Assembly: GCA_947258865.1 (NCBI GenBank)
Contig: CAMYKC010000040.1
Coordinates: 11,459-54,382 of the forward strand
Direction: 5' to 3'
Origin: an uncultured Lysobacterales bacterium
Lineage (GTDB): Bacteria > Pseudomonadota > Gammaproteobacteria > Xanthomonadales > SZUA-36
DNA length: 42,924 bases
Below, one piece after another: positions 34,479-42,878 of this stretch. Position 1 is the first letter of the stretch. Each line of letters starts with the position of its first letter. The position numbers and the translations under genes were made by a program. Below the pieces are notes generated by a model. The model saw nothing but the letters and a program-made list of their open reading frames with translations, searched no databases and was not told the origin of the DNA.

Positions 34479-34766
34479 AATGGAAGGAGTCTCGCTTCCC
34501 TGCTCCCGCCTACGCGTGGACGGCGTTCGGTCAGCACTTTTTTCGGCTACGCCGAAAGTCGCTCTGCCCTCACTGCCTACGCTGCGGAAGGCGGCTGCGC
34601 TCAACGGCACGCGATAGGCGCTCGACCCTTCTGGTACCGCTCACGCGCTACGGCATTACGGGCGCGCTTCTTCGGCTGCGCCGAAACCGCACCCCCTGCA
34701 TTGCCTGCGCTTTGCTCGACTTACCCAACCAGGGTCGGCGGGTCGCCTATGGCTCCGGGGAGAAGC
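34479..34766. repeat. Non-coding region with two degenerate copies of a ~45-bp repeat
   Basis: The 288 bp between ubiA and comF have no credible gene. Two related units are seen at about 34546-34592 and 34668-34716. Each begins with a TTCGGCTnCGCCGAAA hairpin followed by a C-rich stretch ending in TGCCT(A/G)CGCT. The remaining sequence is also GC-rich and repetitive in feel. It could be a dispersed extragenic repeat or decayed coding sequence. Confidence 0.45.
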
Positions 34767-35534
34767 TCAAACCGGATGGTTGACCTGGCTGGCCGGCGCA
34801 CGGGCGGCGATCCAGATGGAGACTGTTCTCACGCCGGCGGCTTTCAGCGCTCTCGTGCAATCCGCAAGCGTCTCACCTGTTGTCATCACGTCATCAACCA
34901 GGGCGGCATGGTTGATCGCCGCGCCACCAGTGGGCTTCCTGCAACAAAACGCCCCTTTGACGTTCTTGCGCCTGTTGGCTGCATCGAGACCGGACTGGGC
35001 GCGGGTACGCCGGACGCGGCGTAAAAAGCAGCTGTGCACCGGAATGCCGAAATGACTGGCCAGTTGCCGGGCCAGCAAATCAGCCTGGTTGAACGATCTG
35101 ATGAAATGGCGTGCCCGGTGCAGTGGCACAGGGATGATGACATCGGGCATTTCCACCTGCCGCTGACCAATCGACCGGAGCAATTGCGAGCCCAGTATTT
35201 CGCCGCAGGCCAGACTGCGGTTGAATTTGAACCTGCGGACCAGGTGATCAGCGGGATGCCGGTACTCGAGTCCCGAGACAACCCGGCTCCAGGGTGGAGC
35301 CAGTGTAAGGCAAGGGCCGCAGACCGGGTCGCGTGCCGTCGCAATGGGTAGACCACACAGCGTGCAGGAATACCGCGTGCGAGGCAGATCGGCCTCACAC
35401 AAATCGCACAGGTTGGCATCGGTGCTGAGTTGGCCACATAAGACACAATGCCGAGGAAGTATGCCATCGACAATCCAGGCCACCCAGCGACCGCCCGGCT
35501 TTCCGGGTAAGTTGCTGCTGAAGGTTTGCCACAT
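34767..35534 (-). CDS. comF: ComF family phosphoribosyltransferase-like protein
   Basis: The 255-residue product has the ComF architecture: an N-terminal zinc-ribbon-like region with CVLCG, CDLCE, CTLCG and CGPC motifs and a C-terminal PRTase-type domain with VDDVMTTGETL, the PRPP loop. ComF proteins (GntX in E. coli) take part in DNA uptake and use of DNA as nutrient. Start ATG 35534 has AAGG seven bases upstream. It is divergent from bioC, an arrangement often seen in gammaproteobacteria with comF near the bio genes. Confidence 0.92.
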   Translation of the reverse strand: MWQTFSSNLPGKPGGRWVAWIVDGILPRHCVLCGQLSTDANLCDLCEADLPRTRYSCTLCGLPIATARDPVCGPCLTLAPPWSRVVSGLEYRHPADHLVRRFKFNRSLACGEILGSQLLRSIGQRQVEMPDVIIPVPLHRARHFIRSFNQADLLARQLASHFGIPVHSCFLRRVRRTRAQSGLDAANRRKNVKGAFCCRKPTGGAAINHAALVDDVMTTGETLADCTRALKAAGVRTVSIWIAARAPASQVNHPV

Positions 35535-35719
35535 CGCTTAACCTTAGCCTGCCGGGAGAAACCTGGTGTAGGAACGTGTTCATGAATGCTGCAGGAATTT
35601 TTCCTTCTTCGCATCGCCCGCAGCCGGGAGCAGCTAAGCAAGACCCCTTATTTGGCTTGGCCCGGCCGACGCTGCAAAATACCCCCTAGTTCTTGCAAAG
35701 ACAGTGTCCGGAGCCAGGT

Positions 35720-36586
35720 TTGATCAACTCACACTCCATTCGGGATCATTTCGATCGCATGGCCGATCAGTATGATCGGCACGCTGCACTTGAACGCGAA
35801 GCAGGAGTTCGTCTGTTGGAGCGGACCGGTTTTCGCCGGTTCGAGCCGTCACGCATTTTCGACCTGGGTTGCGGGACGGGTGAGGGAAGTGCCGGGCTCA
35901 AGCAAACGTTTCGAAAGGCTGAGGTCATTAGCCTGGACATATCCCGGGCTATGTTGTTGCAGCTTCGGCGCAAATCGCGTCTGCGCAGAGCGCTCAAGCC
36001 AGTGTGTGGAGACATGGGCGCGTTGCCGTTCGCAACCCGGTCTGCCGATTTGGTTTTTTCCAATCTGGCCTGTTTTTGGTCACCAGATCCCGTGGACCTG
36101 TTCGCAGAAGTCCGGAGGATATTGCGCCCGGACGGCATGTTTCTGTTCACGACCCTGGGGCCCGCCGCACTGGTACAACTTCATGATGCATTTGCATTGA
36201 TAGGCGAAGGCATGCGGGCGCCCTTTTTTCCGGACCTGTTGGAGGTGGGAGATGCCCTGGCTTCAGTGGGCTTCCGTGAAACGGTCATGGACACGGAAAA
36301 AATCACGCTTCATTATCCGTCCCTCGACGCGCTGGCCGAAGAGTTGGAAGCCACCGGTACGGCCATGCTGGTCGAGGGTTGGGATTGCTGGGAGAGCGTG
36401 AAAGACCAGCTCGAGCTCGCCTTCGGGCCTTTACTGGTCCAGGGCAAGTACCCGCTCACTTTCGAGATTATCTACGGCACGGCCTTTGGGCCACCCGAAG
36501 GACAGCCTCAGCAGACTCCCGACGGAGACTTGTTGACTATTTCTGTCGATTCCTTGCTCAAATCGCGGCCAATAGGCTATGATTGA
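35720..36586 (+). CDS. bioC: Malonyl-ACP O-methyltransferase BioC
   Basis: BioC methylates malonyl-ACP so that fatty acid synthesis can build the pimelate part of biotin. The 288-residue product has the SAM motif IFDLGCGTGEGS, the LDISRAML acidic loop, VFSNLACFW, and RRILRPDGMFLFTTLG. The TTG at 35720 is preferred as start because GGAG stands six bases upstream and family N-termini begin near there; a TTG at 35693 is the alternative. The rest of the bio genes are not in the window. A terminator follows at 36702. Confidence 0.88.
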   Translation: MINSHSIRDHFDRMADQYDRHAALEREAGVRLLERTGFRRFEPSRIFDLGCGTGEGSAGLKQTFRKAEVISLDISRAMLLQLRRKSRLRRALKPVCGDMGALPFATRSADLVFSNLACFWSPDPVDLFAEVRRILRPDGMFLFTTLGPAALVQLHDAFALIGEGMRAPFFPDLLEVGDALASVGFRETVMDTEKITLHYPSLDALAEELEATGTAMLVEGWDCWESVKDQLELAFGPLLVQGKYPLTFEIIYGTAFGPPEGQPQQTPDGDLLTISVDSLLKSRPIGYD

Positions 36587-36669
36587 TTTGGGCTGAAATA
36601 ATTTTTCCAGAAGATAAAATATATCGATCAAACCGGATTTGTCGTCCCCCCTTACGACATTTCTGGTTC

Positions 36670-36738
36670 GAGACCGGTGTTCCCCTTGCACCAGGTCTCA
36701 TGAAAGGGCCGGTTGACCCCTTACCGGCCCTTTCTTTT
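36670..36738 (+). terminator. Hairpin followed by intrinsic terminator downstream of bioC
   Basis: A first hairpin (36670-36699) has GAGACC-GGTG paired with CACC-a-GGTCTC. The second (36702-36734) is a perfect 11-bp stem, GAAAGGGCCGG with CCGGCCCTTTC, followed by TTTTA (36735-36739). The second is a canonical terminator of bioC transcription. The tandem arrangement after an AT-rich stretch resembles the 3' end of a small RNA. Confidence 0.8.
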
Positions 36739-36755
36739 AGCTGGCTCCGAATTGC

Positions 36756-37838
36756 CTAGGGCAGATGCGGCTGAGCCAGGTAATCGTGGGATTGCATTTC
36801 CGTCAAGCGGCTCCTTGTTCGTTCGAATTCGAAAGCAAGCTTGCGCCCGGCATACAGGTCGATGATGGAAACCTCGGCGGACATCAGTAGCTTGACATTG
36901 CGGTCATAGAATTCATCGACCATGGTGATAAAGCGCCGGGTTGCATTTGCATCTTCGTCGGTCAGTTGCGGTGTATTGCTGAGCGCCACGGTGTTGAAAG
37001 CTCGCGCGATCTCGATGTAGTCGATACTGCCGCGGGGTTTTTCGCAGAGCTCATTGAAGTCGAACCAGATAACGCCATCGCCCCGCCTTGCGGCATGGAA
37101 GGCGCGGCCGTTGATTTCGAGGTCATGGTTCAGTTCGCACTCGGCCGCCATGCGGTTGAAAATGGCCGTCATGACCTCGTCGGCAGACCGGTCCAACGGA
37201 TAGTGATAAATTTCGGATTGCTCCAGTATCCGCAGCCTGTAATCGGTCCGGCCGGGCAATTCCATCACCTGGGTATGTTTCTTGATCAGCTCGATGGCGG
37301 GCAGAAACTTGGCACGCTGCAGCCCGTCACGGTAAAGCTTGTCGGGTTCACTATTGGAAGTGGTGACCAGCGTCACGCCTGTTTTAAACAGGTTTTCCAG
37401 CAGACCCGCCAGCAGCATGGCATCGGCAATGTCGGATACGAAAAACTCATCAAGACACAAAACGCTGCAGGATTCCGCCCATTCCGCCGCAATACGGGGT
37501 AAGGGATCCTGAACCTTGCCCTGTGCCTTGAGCCCGTGATGGACCCGCTGCATGAAGCGGTGGAAGTGAAGACGTTGCTTGCGTTTTACAGGCAAGTGTT
37601 CGAAAAACAAATCCATGAGCCAGGTCTTGCCACGCCCTACGCTGCCCCAGAGGTACAGGCCTTTCGCGTACTCTGGCGGTTTACGGCGGATTCTGTCGAG
37701 AATAGTGGGGTGCCGCTGTCTCTGCAGTGCATGCCACAGCCCGTCCAGTGCCGCTATGGCGTCTAACTGGTCCGGATCGCGAGTGAACTTATCGCTTTCA
37801 ACCAGTTCCTGGTAATGCTTCAGTGGAGAGTTGCGCAC
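36756..37838 (-). CDS. zapE: Cell division protein ZapE (AFG1-like ATPase)
   Basis: ZapE is an AFG1-type AAA+ ATPase that acts on the Z-ring in division. The 360-residue product has GLYLWGSVGRGKTWLMDLF (Walker A), LHFHRFM, VLCLDEFFVSDIADAMLL (Walker B), TSNSEPDKLYRDGLQR and FNELCEKPRG, all typical. It starts with GTG at 37838 directly after the stop (TAG) of the upstream hydrolase, so the two genes form a coupled pair. The length is close to the family's. Confidence 0.94.
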   Translation of the reverse strand: MRNSPLKHYQELVESDKFTRDPDQLDAIAALDGLWHALQRQRHPTILDRIRRKPPEYAKGLYLWGSVGRGKTWLMDLFFEHLPVKRKQRLHFHRFMQRVHHGLKAQGKVQDPLPRIAAEWAESCSVLCLDEFFVSDIADAMLLAGLLENLFKTGVTLVTTSNSEPDKLYRDGLQRAKFLPAIELIKKHTQVMELPGRTDYRLRILEQSEIYHYPLDRSADEVMTAIFNRMAAECELNHDLEINGRAFHAARRGDGVIWFDFNELCEKPRGSIDYIEIARAFNTVALSNTPQLTDEDANATRRFITMVDEFYDRNVKLLMSAEVSIIDLYAGRKLAFEFERTRSRLTEMQSHDYLAQPHLP

Positions 37839-38513
37839 CTATGGGAGATTTTCACGGACGCCGTTCTTCAGCAGGCCGCGCAGGTCCATGATGCGGCGGT
37901 GAAAGAAATGATCTGCTTCTTTCATGACGATCAGGTCAGGTGGGGGGTTGAGCTTTTTGACCCAGTTTGTGACCGCGTCGATGTTGATCACCTCGTCCTC
38001 ATCGCCCTGGATAACCAGCCAGGGGCACTCGGGATGATGCAGGCTTTCAAAAGCATAGCGATCTACAGGCGGCGCGATCGTTATGAGCTGGCCTACATCG
38101 AGGTTGAGCGCTGCCCGGGTCGCTATATAGGAACCAAACGAAAAACCACCCAGCCAGAGCGAATCATCCGGGCGGGTTCGCCTGACCCATTCCGCTACCG
38201 CGAACAGATCGTCGGTTTCGCCATAGCCGTCGTCAAAAATACCCTCGCTTGCACCCACGCTGCGGAAATTGAATCGAATCGTTCTCAGCCCGAGTTCCCG
38301 CATGGATCGCTCGAGAATGGTCACCACTTTGTTATGCATGGTTCCGCCATGATCGGGGTGAGGATGGCAGATAATGATGGTTGCAGGCCGCGCATCGCCC
38401 GGTTCGGGCACATCCACAGCGCATTCGAGCACGCCGGCCGGTCCGCGTAACAGAATTTCGCTGCGTTCGGCTGGAAACTCGCCTGGTTGCTCGACAGTCC
38501 GGGCTTCTGTCAT
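37839..38513 (-). CDS. Cytoplasmic alpha/beta hydrolase
   Basis: The 224-residue product is a small serine hydrolase of the dienelactone/CPBP type: ATIIICHPHPDHGGTMHNKV (oxyanion region), TIRFNFRSVGASEG, WLGGFSFGSYIA with the nucleophile Ser, VIQGDEDEVI with the acid, and EADHFFH with the catalytic His. No signal peptide is seen. The substrate is unknown. It is co-transcribed with zapE, with stop and start codons adjoining. ATG 38513 fits the family length; the frame runs open to 38663. Confidence 0.88.
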   Translation of the reverse strand: MTEARTVEQPGEFPAERSEILLRGPAGVLECAVDVPEPGDARPATIIICHPHPDHGGTMHNKVVTILERSMRELGLRTIRFNFRSVGASEGIFDDGYGETDDLFAVAEWVRRTRPDDSLWLGGFSFGSYIATRAALNLDVGQLITIAPPVDRYAFESLHHPECPWLVIQGDEDEVINIDAVTNWVKKLNPPPDLIVMKEADHFFHRRIMDLRGLLKNGVRENLP

Positions 38514-38602
38514 GTCCTGGTAGATCGCCTCGCGTGGGATTACATGATAACGCAGAGCGACGGTGAGAGGCCAGAAGCCAGGCTTTCTGGTAGTCTGGCT
38601 CG

Positions 38603-39208
38603 ATGAATTTCCTGGCCCATCTCGTGCTCGCGGGTGATGATGAAAGCCTGAGGCTGGGTGCAATGCTGGGTGATTTCATCCGCGGAAAACAGGCTCTTGC
38701 GGCATTCAGCGAGGAAGTTCAGCGGGGTATTCTTCTGCACCGACATATTGATGTTCATACCGATGCACTTCCCGAGGTCGCCAGCATGCGAAGTTGGTTT
38801 GGCGCTCCGTTCCGGCGCTTCAGCGGAATTGTCATCGATCTGGCCATTGACCATGAACTGGCGAAACGATGGACACACTACTCCGAAGTGAGTCTCGATG
38901 ACTTTGACCTCGGAGTTCGCGCACTACTCGCCCGTCATGATGAGCTGCTGCCAGACAGGCTGCGGAGGTTCATGCGCTACGCGGACCGGCGCGGACTTTT
39001 TGCCGCCTACCGTTCTGGGGACGAAATTCTTTACAGCCTGGAGGGCATTGGCCGGAGACTGTCGCGGCCCAATCCCCTGCACCGTGTGCACGAAATCTGG
39101 GACGATTTCGAGCCTTTTTTAGCCGCCCGGTTCGAATCCGTCTTCGGCAAACTTCAATCGGAAGTGGCTGAATGGCTGAAGTTGAAATCCACGATCACCG
39201 GGTCGTGA
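38603..39208 (+). CDS. acpH: Acyl carrier protein phosphodiesterase AcpH
   Basis: AcpH removes 4'-phosphopantetheine from holo-ACP. The 201-residue product starts with the family's MNFLAHLVLAGDD, continues GAMLGDFIRGKQALAAF, then GILLHRHIDVHTDALPEV with the clustered His/Asp metal ligands, and VIDLAIDHELAKRW. Length is near that of E. coli AcpH. Its last 55 bp overlap the 3' end of the convergent nuclease gene, and both reading frames look functional there. It is divergent from the hydrolase-zapE pair. Confidence 0.93.
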   Translation: MNFLAHLVLAGDDESLRLGAMLGDFIRGKQALAAFSEEVQRGILLHRHIDVHTDALPEVASMRSWFGAPFRRFSGIVIDLAIDHELAKRWTHYSEVSLDDFDLGVRALLARHDELLPDRLRRFMRYADRRGLFAAYRSGDEILYSLEGIGRRLSRPNPLHRVHEIWDDFEPFLAARFESVFGKLQSEVAEWLKLKSTITGS

Positions 39209-40854
39209 TCTGACATTCGCAGCCAGGGTTCCGGTAAATCCATGCCTCCCGGCCAGTCGGCATTGATGTGCCAGATCTGTGCCTGCCGGGCGTTAACGGA
39301 AAGCGCGGGGGAAGCGAATGCATAATCCAGAGTGCCTGTTTGCCCCCAATACAGGAAGCTGTGCTGAGGCAAGCCTGATCGTTCTTCCACGAGATCGACG
39401 TAACCAGCCGCTTTGAATTGCTCTATCGGTTCTTCGTTACGCCAGGCATTCATATCGCCCAGGATCAGGACATGGTCGCTGCCGACGTCAAGTGACAGGC
39501 TCTTCAACCACGGGACCAGTGCCTGGACGGCTGCCGCGCGGGATTGGTTCCAGCAACCCTGGCCATCCTCCTGATCGGTGTTTTCACCGGATTCAGGGCA
39601 GCGCCCTTTGGACTTGAGGTGGTTGACCGCCACGAGCAAATTAGCTCCCGAGTCCCTGTGCCGAAACAGTTGCGCCAGCGGGGGCCGGCTCAAACCGTCG
39701 AACTCCGGGGCATAGAGCACATGGGCAGATCCAATGGGCTCCAGTGCTTGTGGCCGGTAGAACAGGCCAACCGTGATGATGTCATTGCCGATGCGATCTT
39801 CAGAGGGTGCGATAAAGGCGTAATCCCCGTGCCCGGCTTGGCTCAAGAGTTCCACCAGCGACTGTGCCGCACTGAACTCGCCGAATCCGTCATTTTCCAG
39901 TTCCTGTACCGCCAATAAATCGGCCCGCATCATCGCCGTGGCGGCTTGGGTACGGTCTTTTTGATTTTCGAAGTCCAGGAGCGTTTTCGCCCCACGCTCG
40001 GTCGGAAAGCCACCGCCGCGGCCATCGCCGTTAAAAAAATTCAACAGGTTGCTGCTGACTATTCGCAAGTCGCCCGGGGCGGGTGGCGCCAGCACGGCCG
40101 CTCGTGGTGACTCAGCGATTTGCCAGTACTCGAGCAGCAGTTGCTGCTCGTTGCCATCGTGACCTAACACGCCCATCACCTCGCGAAGGGTTGATCCGAC
40201 AGGGGAAGGTTCGAAAGTCGCGCCAGGTAGCAGTGCGTCAATGGATCTGGAGCGGTTTTTCCTGGCTTGCTGGCCCGCATCGCCGCCCGGCATCCTGATT
40301 TCGGTGGGCACGCGGAGCACGCCCTTGGCGCTAAGGGTCGTTTCCCCGCGATGGAAGTTATAAATATCCGTGATGGTCAAAGCCTGTTCGAAGGCAAGCC
40401 TCATGCCTTCCAGTGCCTCACGATTTTCGGAGTCCATCGGCAGTTCAGCCCGGGTAAGCGGAAGATCCAGGTTCTCGGCGCATAAGGCATGTGAAGTGAC
40501 GTCGGCCAACGAAGTCAGCGTGTCCTTTTTCGCGCCCGTCTCGTCCACCCGGCCGCTGAGCGTCAATTGCTGGCCCGGAGTCACCAGACCAGACAGGCTG
40601 GCGTCCGCAACGTAAAGCGCTCTCGAGGACTGTGCCGGCTCGACCACGCCGGACTCTTCGATATAAAAGCCTTTACCGGGGTCGGCAGAAGTGACAATTC
40701 CGCGAACGGTGACGGTGGAGTCCTGCAGCGGTGAGTACCAATCTTTGCCCTGAATGGCGGATATTGCCGTGGCTTCAGCCTGGCAGAGCAGCGCGGCCTG
40801 ATTATCTGGTGGTGCGGCGTCGCTGCAGCCCAAAGCGAGCAAGACGCCCGGCAA
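39154..40854 (-). CDS. ExeM/NucH-type extracellular endonuclease, probable lipoprotein
   Basis: The C-terminal 300 residues form an endonuclease/exonuclease/phosphatase domain (LRIVSSNLLNFFNGDG, DLLAVQELENDGFG, LVAVNHLKSKG, VLILGDMNAW, LDYAFASPAL and SDHDPVIVDF with the catalytic His and Asp). The first 250 residues resemble the OB-like N-terminal domains of ExeM/NucH nucleases, which degrade extracellular DNA. The extreme N-terminus has a hydrophobic stretch ending in ALGC, a possible lipobox. The start is uncertain: only TTG at 40854 or non-ATG codons further up are in frame. The catalytic SDHD motif lies in the overlap with acpH. Confidence 0.86.
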   Translation of the reverse strand: MPGVLLALGCSDAAPPDNQAALLCQAEATAISAIQGKDWYSPLQDSTVTVRGIVTSADPGKGFYIEESGVVEPAQSSRALYVADASLSGLVTPGQQLTLSGRVDETGAKKDTLTSLADVTSHALCAENLDLPLTRAELPMDSENREALEGMRLAFEQALTITDIYNFHRGETTLSAKGVLRVPTEIRMPGGDAGQQARKNRSRSIDALLPGATFEPSPVGSTLREVMGVLGHDGNEQQLLLEYWQIAESPRAAVLAPPAPGDLRIVSSNLLNFFNGDGRGGGFPTERGAKTLLDFENQKDRTQAATAMMRADLLAVQELENDGFGEFSAAQSLVELLSQAGHGDYAFIAPSEDRIGNDIITVGLFYRPQALEPIGSAHVLYAPEFDGLSRPPLAQLFRHRDSGANLLVAVNHLKSKGRCPESGENTDQEDGQGCWNQSRAAAVQALVPWLKSLSLDVGSDHVLILGDMNAWRNEEPIEQFKAAGYVDLVEERSGLPQHSFLYWGQTGTLDYAFASPALSVNARQAQIWHINADWPGGMDLPEPWLRMSDHDPVIVDFNFSHSATSD

Positions 40855-40909
40855 AGGCGCCAGGCGGAATCTGATACATGAGGGAATGGATGTCAGGATA
40901 GCGCTTCAG

Positions 40910-41401
40910 CTATGGCAGCATGAACTCGACGGCCGCCTGGATCTGCTCATCGCTAAGGGTAGGATTGCCGCCCCTCGCCGGCATCGCGTTCAGCCCGTTG
41001 ATGGCATTGTAAACCAGGGTCTCGAGGCCTTTTTCCGTCAACCGGGCGGCCATTTGTTCCGAGCCCTTGATTGGGGCGGCGGCAACACCGGTGTCATGGC
41101 AGGTCTTACAAAGGCCTCCATACACGGTGGAACCATCTACCACAATCTCGCCGGCCGGTTCGGCCTCATCGACCGCCGCCTGCATCTCTGCCAGGGCCGC
41201 GGCGCCTGCCTCACCAGCGCGCACGGCGCCTACTGGCGCGATCCGTTGTTCGGCCAGGATGCCCTGGCTGGGATTGGCGCTGCTGTCTGGTTCGGGCTGC
41301 ATATACCTGGCCAGGAAAATGAGTGCAATCGTCAGCACGATGAAGGCTACGATGACACCACTGAACTGGCGCAGAAATGCGCGATCTTCGCTTTGATCCA
41401 T
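40910..41401 (-). CDS. Membrane-anchored cytochrome c5-type protein
   Basis: The 163-residue product has an N-terminal cytoplasmic tail, one membrane helix (about residues 17-35) and a C-terminal cytochrome c domain with the heme-binding CKTCH and an axial Met in NAMPARGGNP, spacing as in cytochrome c5. It is likely an electron carrier in the periplasm held by the membrane anchor. ATG 41401 has GAGG five bases upstream; the frame extends to 41500. A consensus TATAAT lies 67 bp upstream. It lies upstream of the nuclease gene on the same strand. Confidence 0.9.
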   Translation of the reverse strand: MDQSEDRAFLRQFSGVIVAFIVLTIALIFLARYMQPEPDSSANPSQGILAEQRIAPVGAVRAGEAGAAALAEMQAAVDEAEPAGEIVVDGSTVYGGLCKTCHDTGVAAAPIKGSEQMAARLTEKGLETLVYNAINGLNAMPARGGNPTLSDEQIQAAVEFMLP

Positions 41402-41467
41402 TGGAACCTCTGAAGCAATGTTTTGTTTTCTGTTTCCTGCCCCGTCAGACAGGATATCAAGCAGAAT

Positions 41468-41473
41468 ATTATA
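41468..41473 (-). promoter_or_regulatory. Consensus -10 (TATAAT) of the cytochrome c gene
   Basis: A perfect TATAAT on the minus strand is preceded at 17 bp by a poor -35 (TTCCTG). The leader would be about 60 nt. The weak -35 suggests an activator or a modest promoter. Confidence 0.5.
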
Positions 41474-41558
41474 GCGTTTGCACCCCCCTACAGGAAGCAC
41501 TCACTCGTTTACTTGGACAGGTATATGCCATTAAACTAGCGCCCCTGGAAAAAATTAC

Positions 41559-41635
41559 GCGCCCGTAGCTCAGCTGGATAGAGTGCTGCCCTCCGAAGGC
41601 AGAGGTCACAGGTTCGAATCCTGTCGGGCGCGCCA
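41559..41635 (+). tRNA. tRNA-Arg (anticodon CCG)
   Basis: The 77-nt cloverleaf has a perfect 7-bp acceptor stem (GCGCCCG with CGGGCGC), a D-arm with AGCTCAGCTGGATAGAG, an anticodon stem CTGCC/GGCAG holding the loop CTCCGAA (anticodon CCG), and a T-arm GGTTCGAATCC. CCA is encoded. It reads CGG arginine codons. Confidence 0.97.
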
Positions 41636-41657
41636 TTATTATTTATCTTAAATACAA

Positions 41658-41687
41658 GGGCTTAGAGTAAATCTCAGGCCCTTTTTT
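41658..41687 (+). terminator. Intrinsic terminator after tRNA-Arg
   Basis: GGGCTT pairs with AGGCCC (one G-T pair), a bulged A follows, then GAG/CTC close a TAAAT loop. Six T residues follow. It stands 23 bp after the tRNA and ends its transcript. Confidence 0.75.
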
Positions 41688-41787
41688 ATTGCCCGAGAAT
41701 ACCCTGGATCTAGTTCTTAAATCCTATGTAAATCCTTTTGTTTGACCTGCCCCCTGTCTCAGTATCACGTTTTACTTAGTTGAGCCG

Positions 41788-42579
41788 TCATTGTTTACGT
41801 AATTGTTCGGCCTTTTCGACCGGAGTTATGTACCCCAGCATCGAGTGTGGCCGATGTTCATTGTAGTCCTGTCGCCAATGTCTGAGTATCGCTCTGGCAT
41901 GCTCGAGTGAATGGAACCAGTGTTCGTTCAGGCATTCATCTCGTAGCTTGCCGTTAAAACTTTCGATAAACGCATTTTGGGTTGGTTTGCCTGCCTGAAT
42001 CAGCTTCAGTTCAACACCGTGCTCATAAGCCCACTGGTCCAGCGCCTTGCTGGTGAACTCGGGTCCCTGGTCGGTGCGAATGGCTTGCGGATAACCACGG
42101 AACCGGGCGGCCCGATCCAACACTCGGCACACATAGTGAGCGGAGATGCTGCTATCGGCTACCAAGTCAACGAGCTCTTTGGTGCAGTCATCCACGATGG
42201 CCAGTACTTTCAAGCGCCGGCCGGTGCTGAGCGCATCGAAGATGAAGTCCATCGACCAGACCGCATTACGTTCTTTAGGCAAGGTCAACGGTTCTCTGGG
42301 CACCGCCACACCTTTGCGACGCTTACGTTGACGAACCGCCAGGCTGGCTTCCCGGTACAGTCGATACGTCCGTTTGTGGTTGATCTCATAGCCTTCACGC
42401 CGCAGCAAGGCATGGATCCGGCGATAGCCGAACCGGCGCCGTTCCTGCGCCAGTTCGATGATCCTGGCCTGGAGTTGCTCATCTTCCCATGATCGTCTTG
42501 GCTCATAACGTAAGGTCCTTCGCGCCAACCCCACAAGCTGGCAGGCCCGGCGCTCGGAAATGGCTGTCTCGGCCTGCAT
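41788..42579 (-). CDS. IS3-family transposase OrfB (DDE integrase domain)
   Basis: The 263-residue frame has an HTH_21-type start (ACQLVGLARRTLRYEP, RFGYRRIHALLRREGY) and an rve integrase core with the DDE triad: Asp in WSMDFIFD, Asp in RTDQGPEF and Glu in NAFIESFNGKLRDECL, then HRPHSMLGYITPVE. It is normally made as an OrfAB fusion by -1 frameshifting at A-AAA-AAG (42624-42618). In the -1 frame reading continues through VLTPQAKRAAVAEM into this ORF. All parts appear intact, so the element may still be active. Confidence 0.93.
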   Translation of the reverse strand: MQAETAISERRACQLVGLARRTLRYEPRRSWEDEQLQARIIELAQERRRFGYRRIHALLRREGYEINHKRTYRLYREASLAVRQRKRRKGVAVPREPLTLPKERNAVWSMDFIFDALSTGRRLKVLAIVDDCTKELVDLVADSSISAHYVCRVLDRAARFRGYPQAIRTDQGPEFTSKALDQWAYEHGVELKLIQAGKPTQNAFIESFNGKLRDECLNEHWFHSLEHARAILRHWRQDYNEHRPHSMLGYITPVEKAEQLRKQ

Positions 42580-42611
42580 CTCTGCTACCGCTGCTCGCTT
42601 CGCTTGCGGGG

Positions 42612-42878
42612 TTAATACTTTTTTCTCAAAGCTGCCTCGATCGCCTCTTTGTCCAGCATCGTCTCGGCCAGCAGCTTCTTCAGGCGGGCATTCTCTTGTT
42701 CCAGCGCCTTCAGTCGCTTGATGTCAGACAGCTCCATACCGCCGTATTTGGATCGCCAGTTATAGAATGAGGCATCACTGAAACCGTGTTTACGACACAG
42801 CTCCTTGACTGGAATACCGGCCTCGGCCTCTTTCAAAAATCCCAGTATCTGGGCCTCGGTGTAGCGCTTGCGCTTCAT
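42612..42878 (-). CDS. IS3-family OrfA (helix-turn-helix protein)
   Basis: The 88-residue product has an HTH_Tnp_1 domain (RYTEAQILGFLKEAEAGIPVKELCRKHG) followed by a leucine-zipper-like helix that ends LLAETMLDKEAIEAAL. It binds the element's ends and is the N-terminal part of the OrfAB transposase. The ATG at 42878 has GGAG eight bases upstream (AAGGAGACGGAC). The slippery A-AAA-AAG lies at its 3' end, one codon before the stop. Confidence 0.92.
   Translation of the reverse strand: MKRKRYTEAQILGFLKEAEAGIPVKELCRKHGFSDASFYNWRSKYGGMELSDIKRLKALEQENARLKKLLAETMLDKEAIEAALRKKY

Noticed and set aside
40910-41401. Cytochrome c as a possible partner of a PuuD-type urate oxidase
   Set aside because: It lies over 30 kb from the purine locus, is a stand-alone c5-type carrier, and lacks the eight-helix PuuD membrane part.
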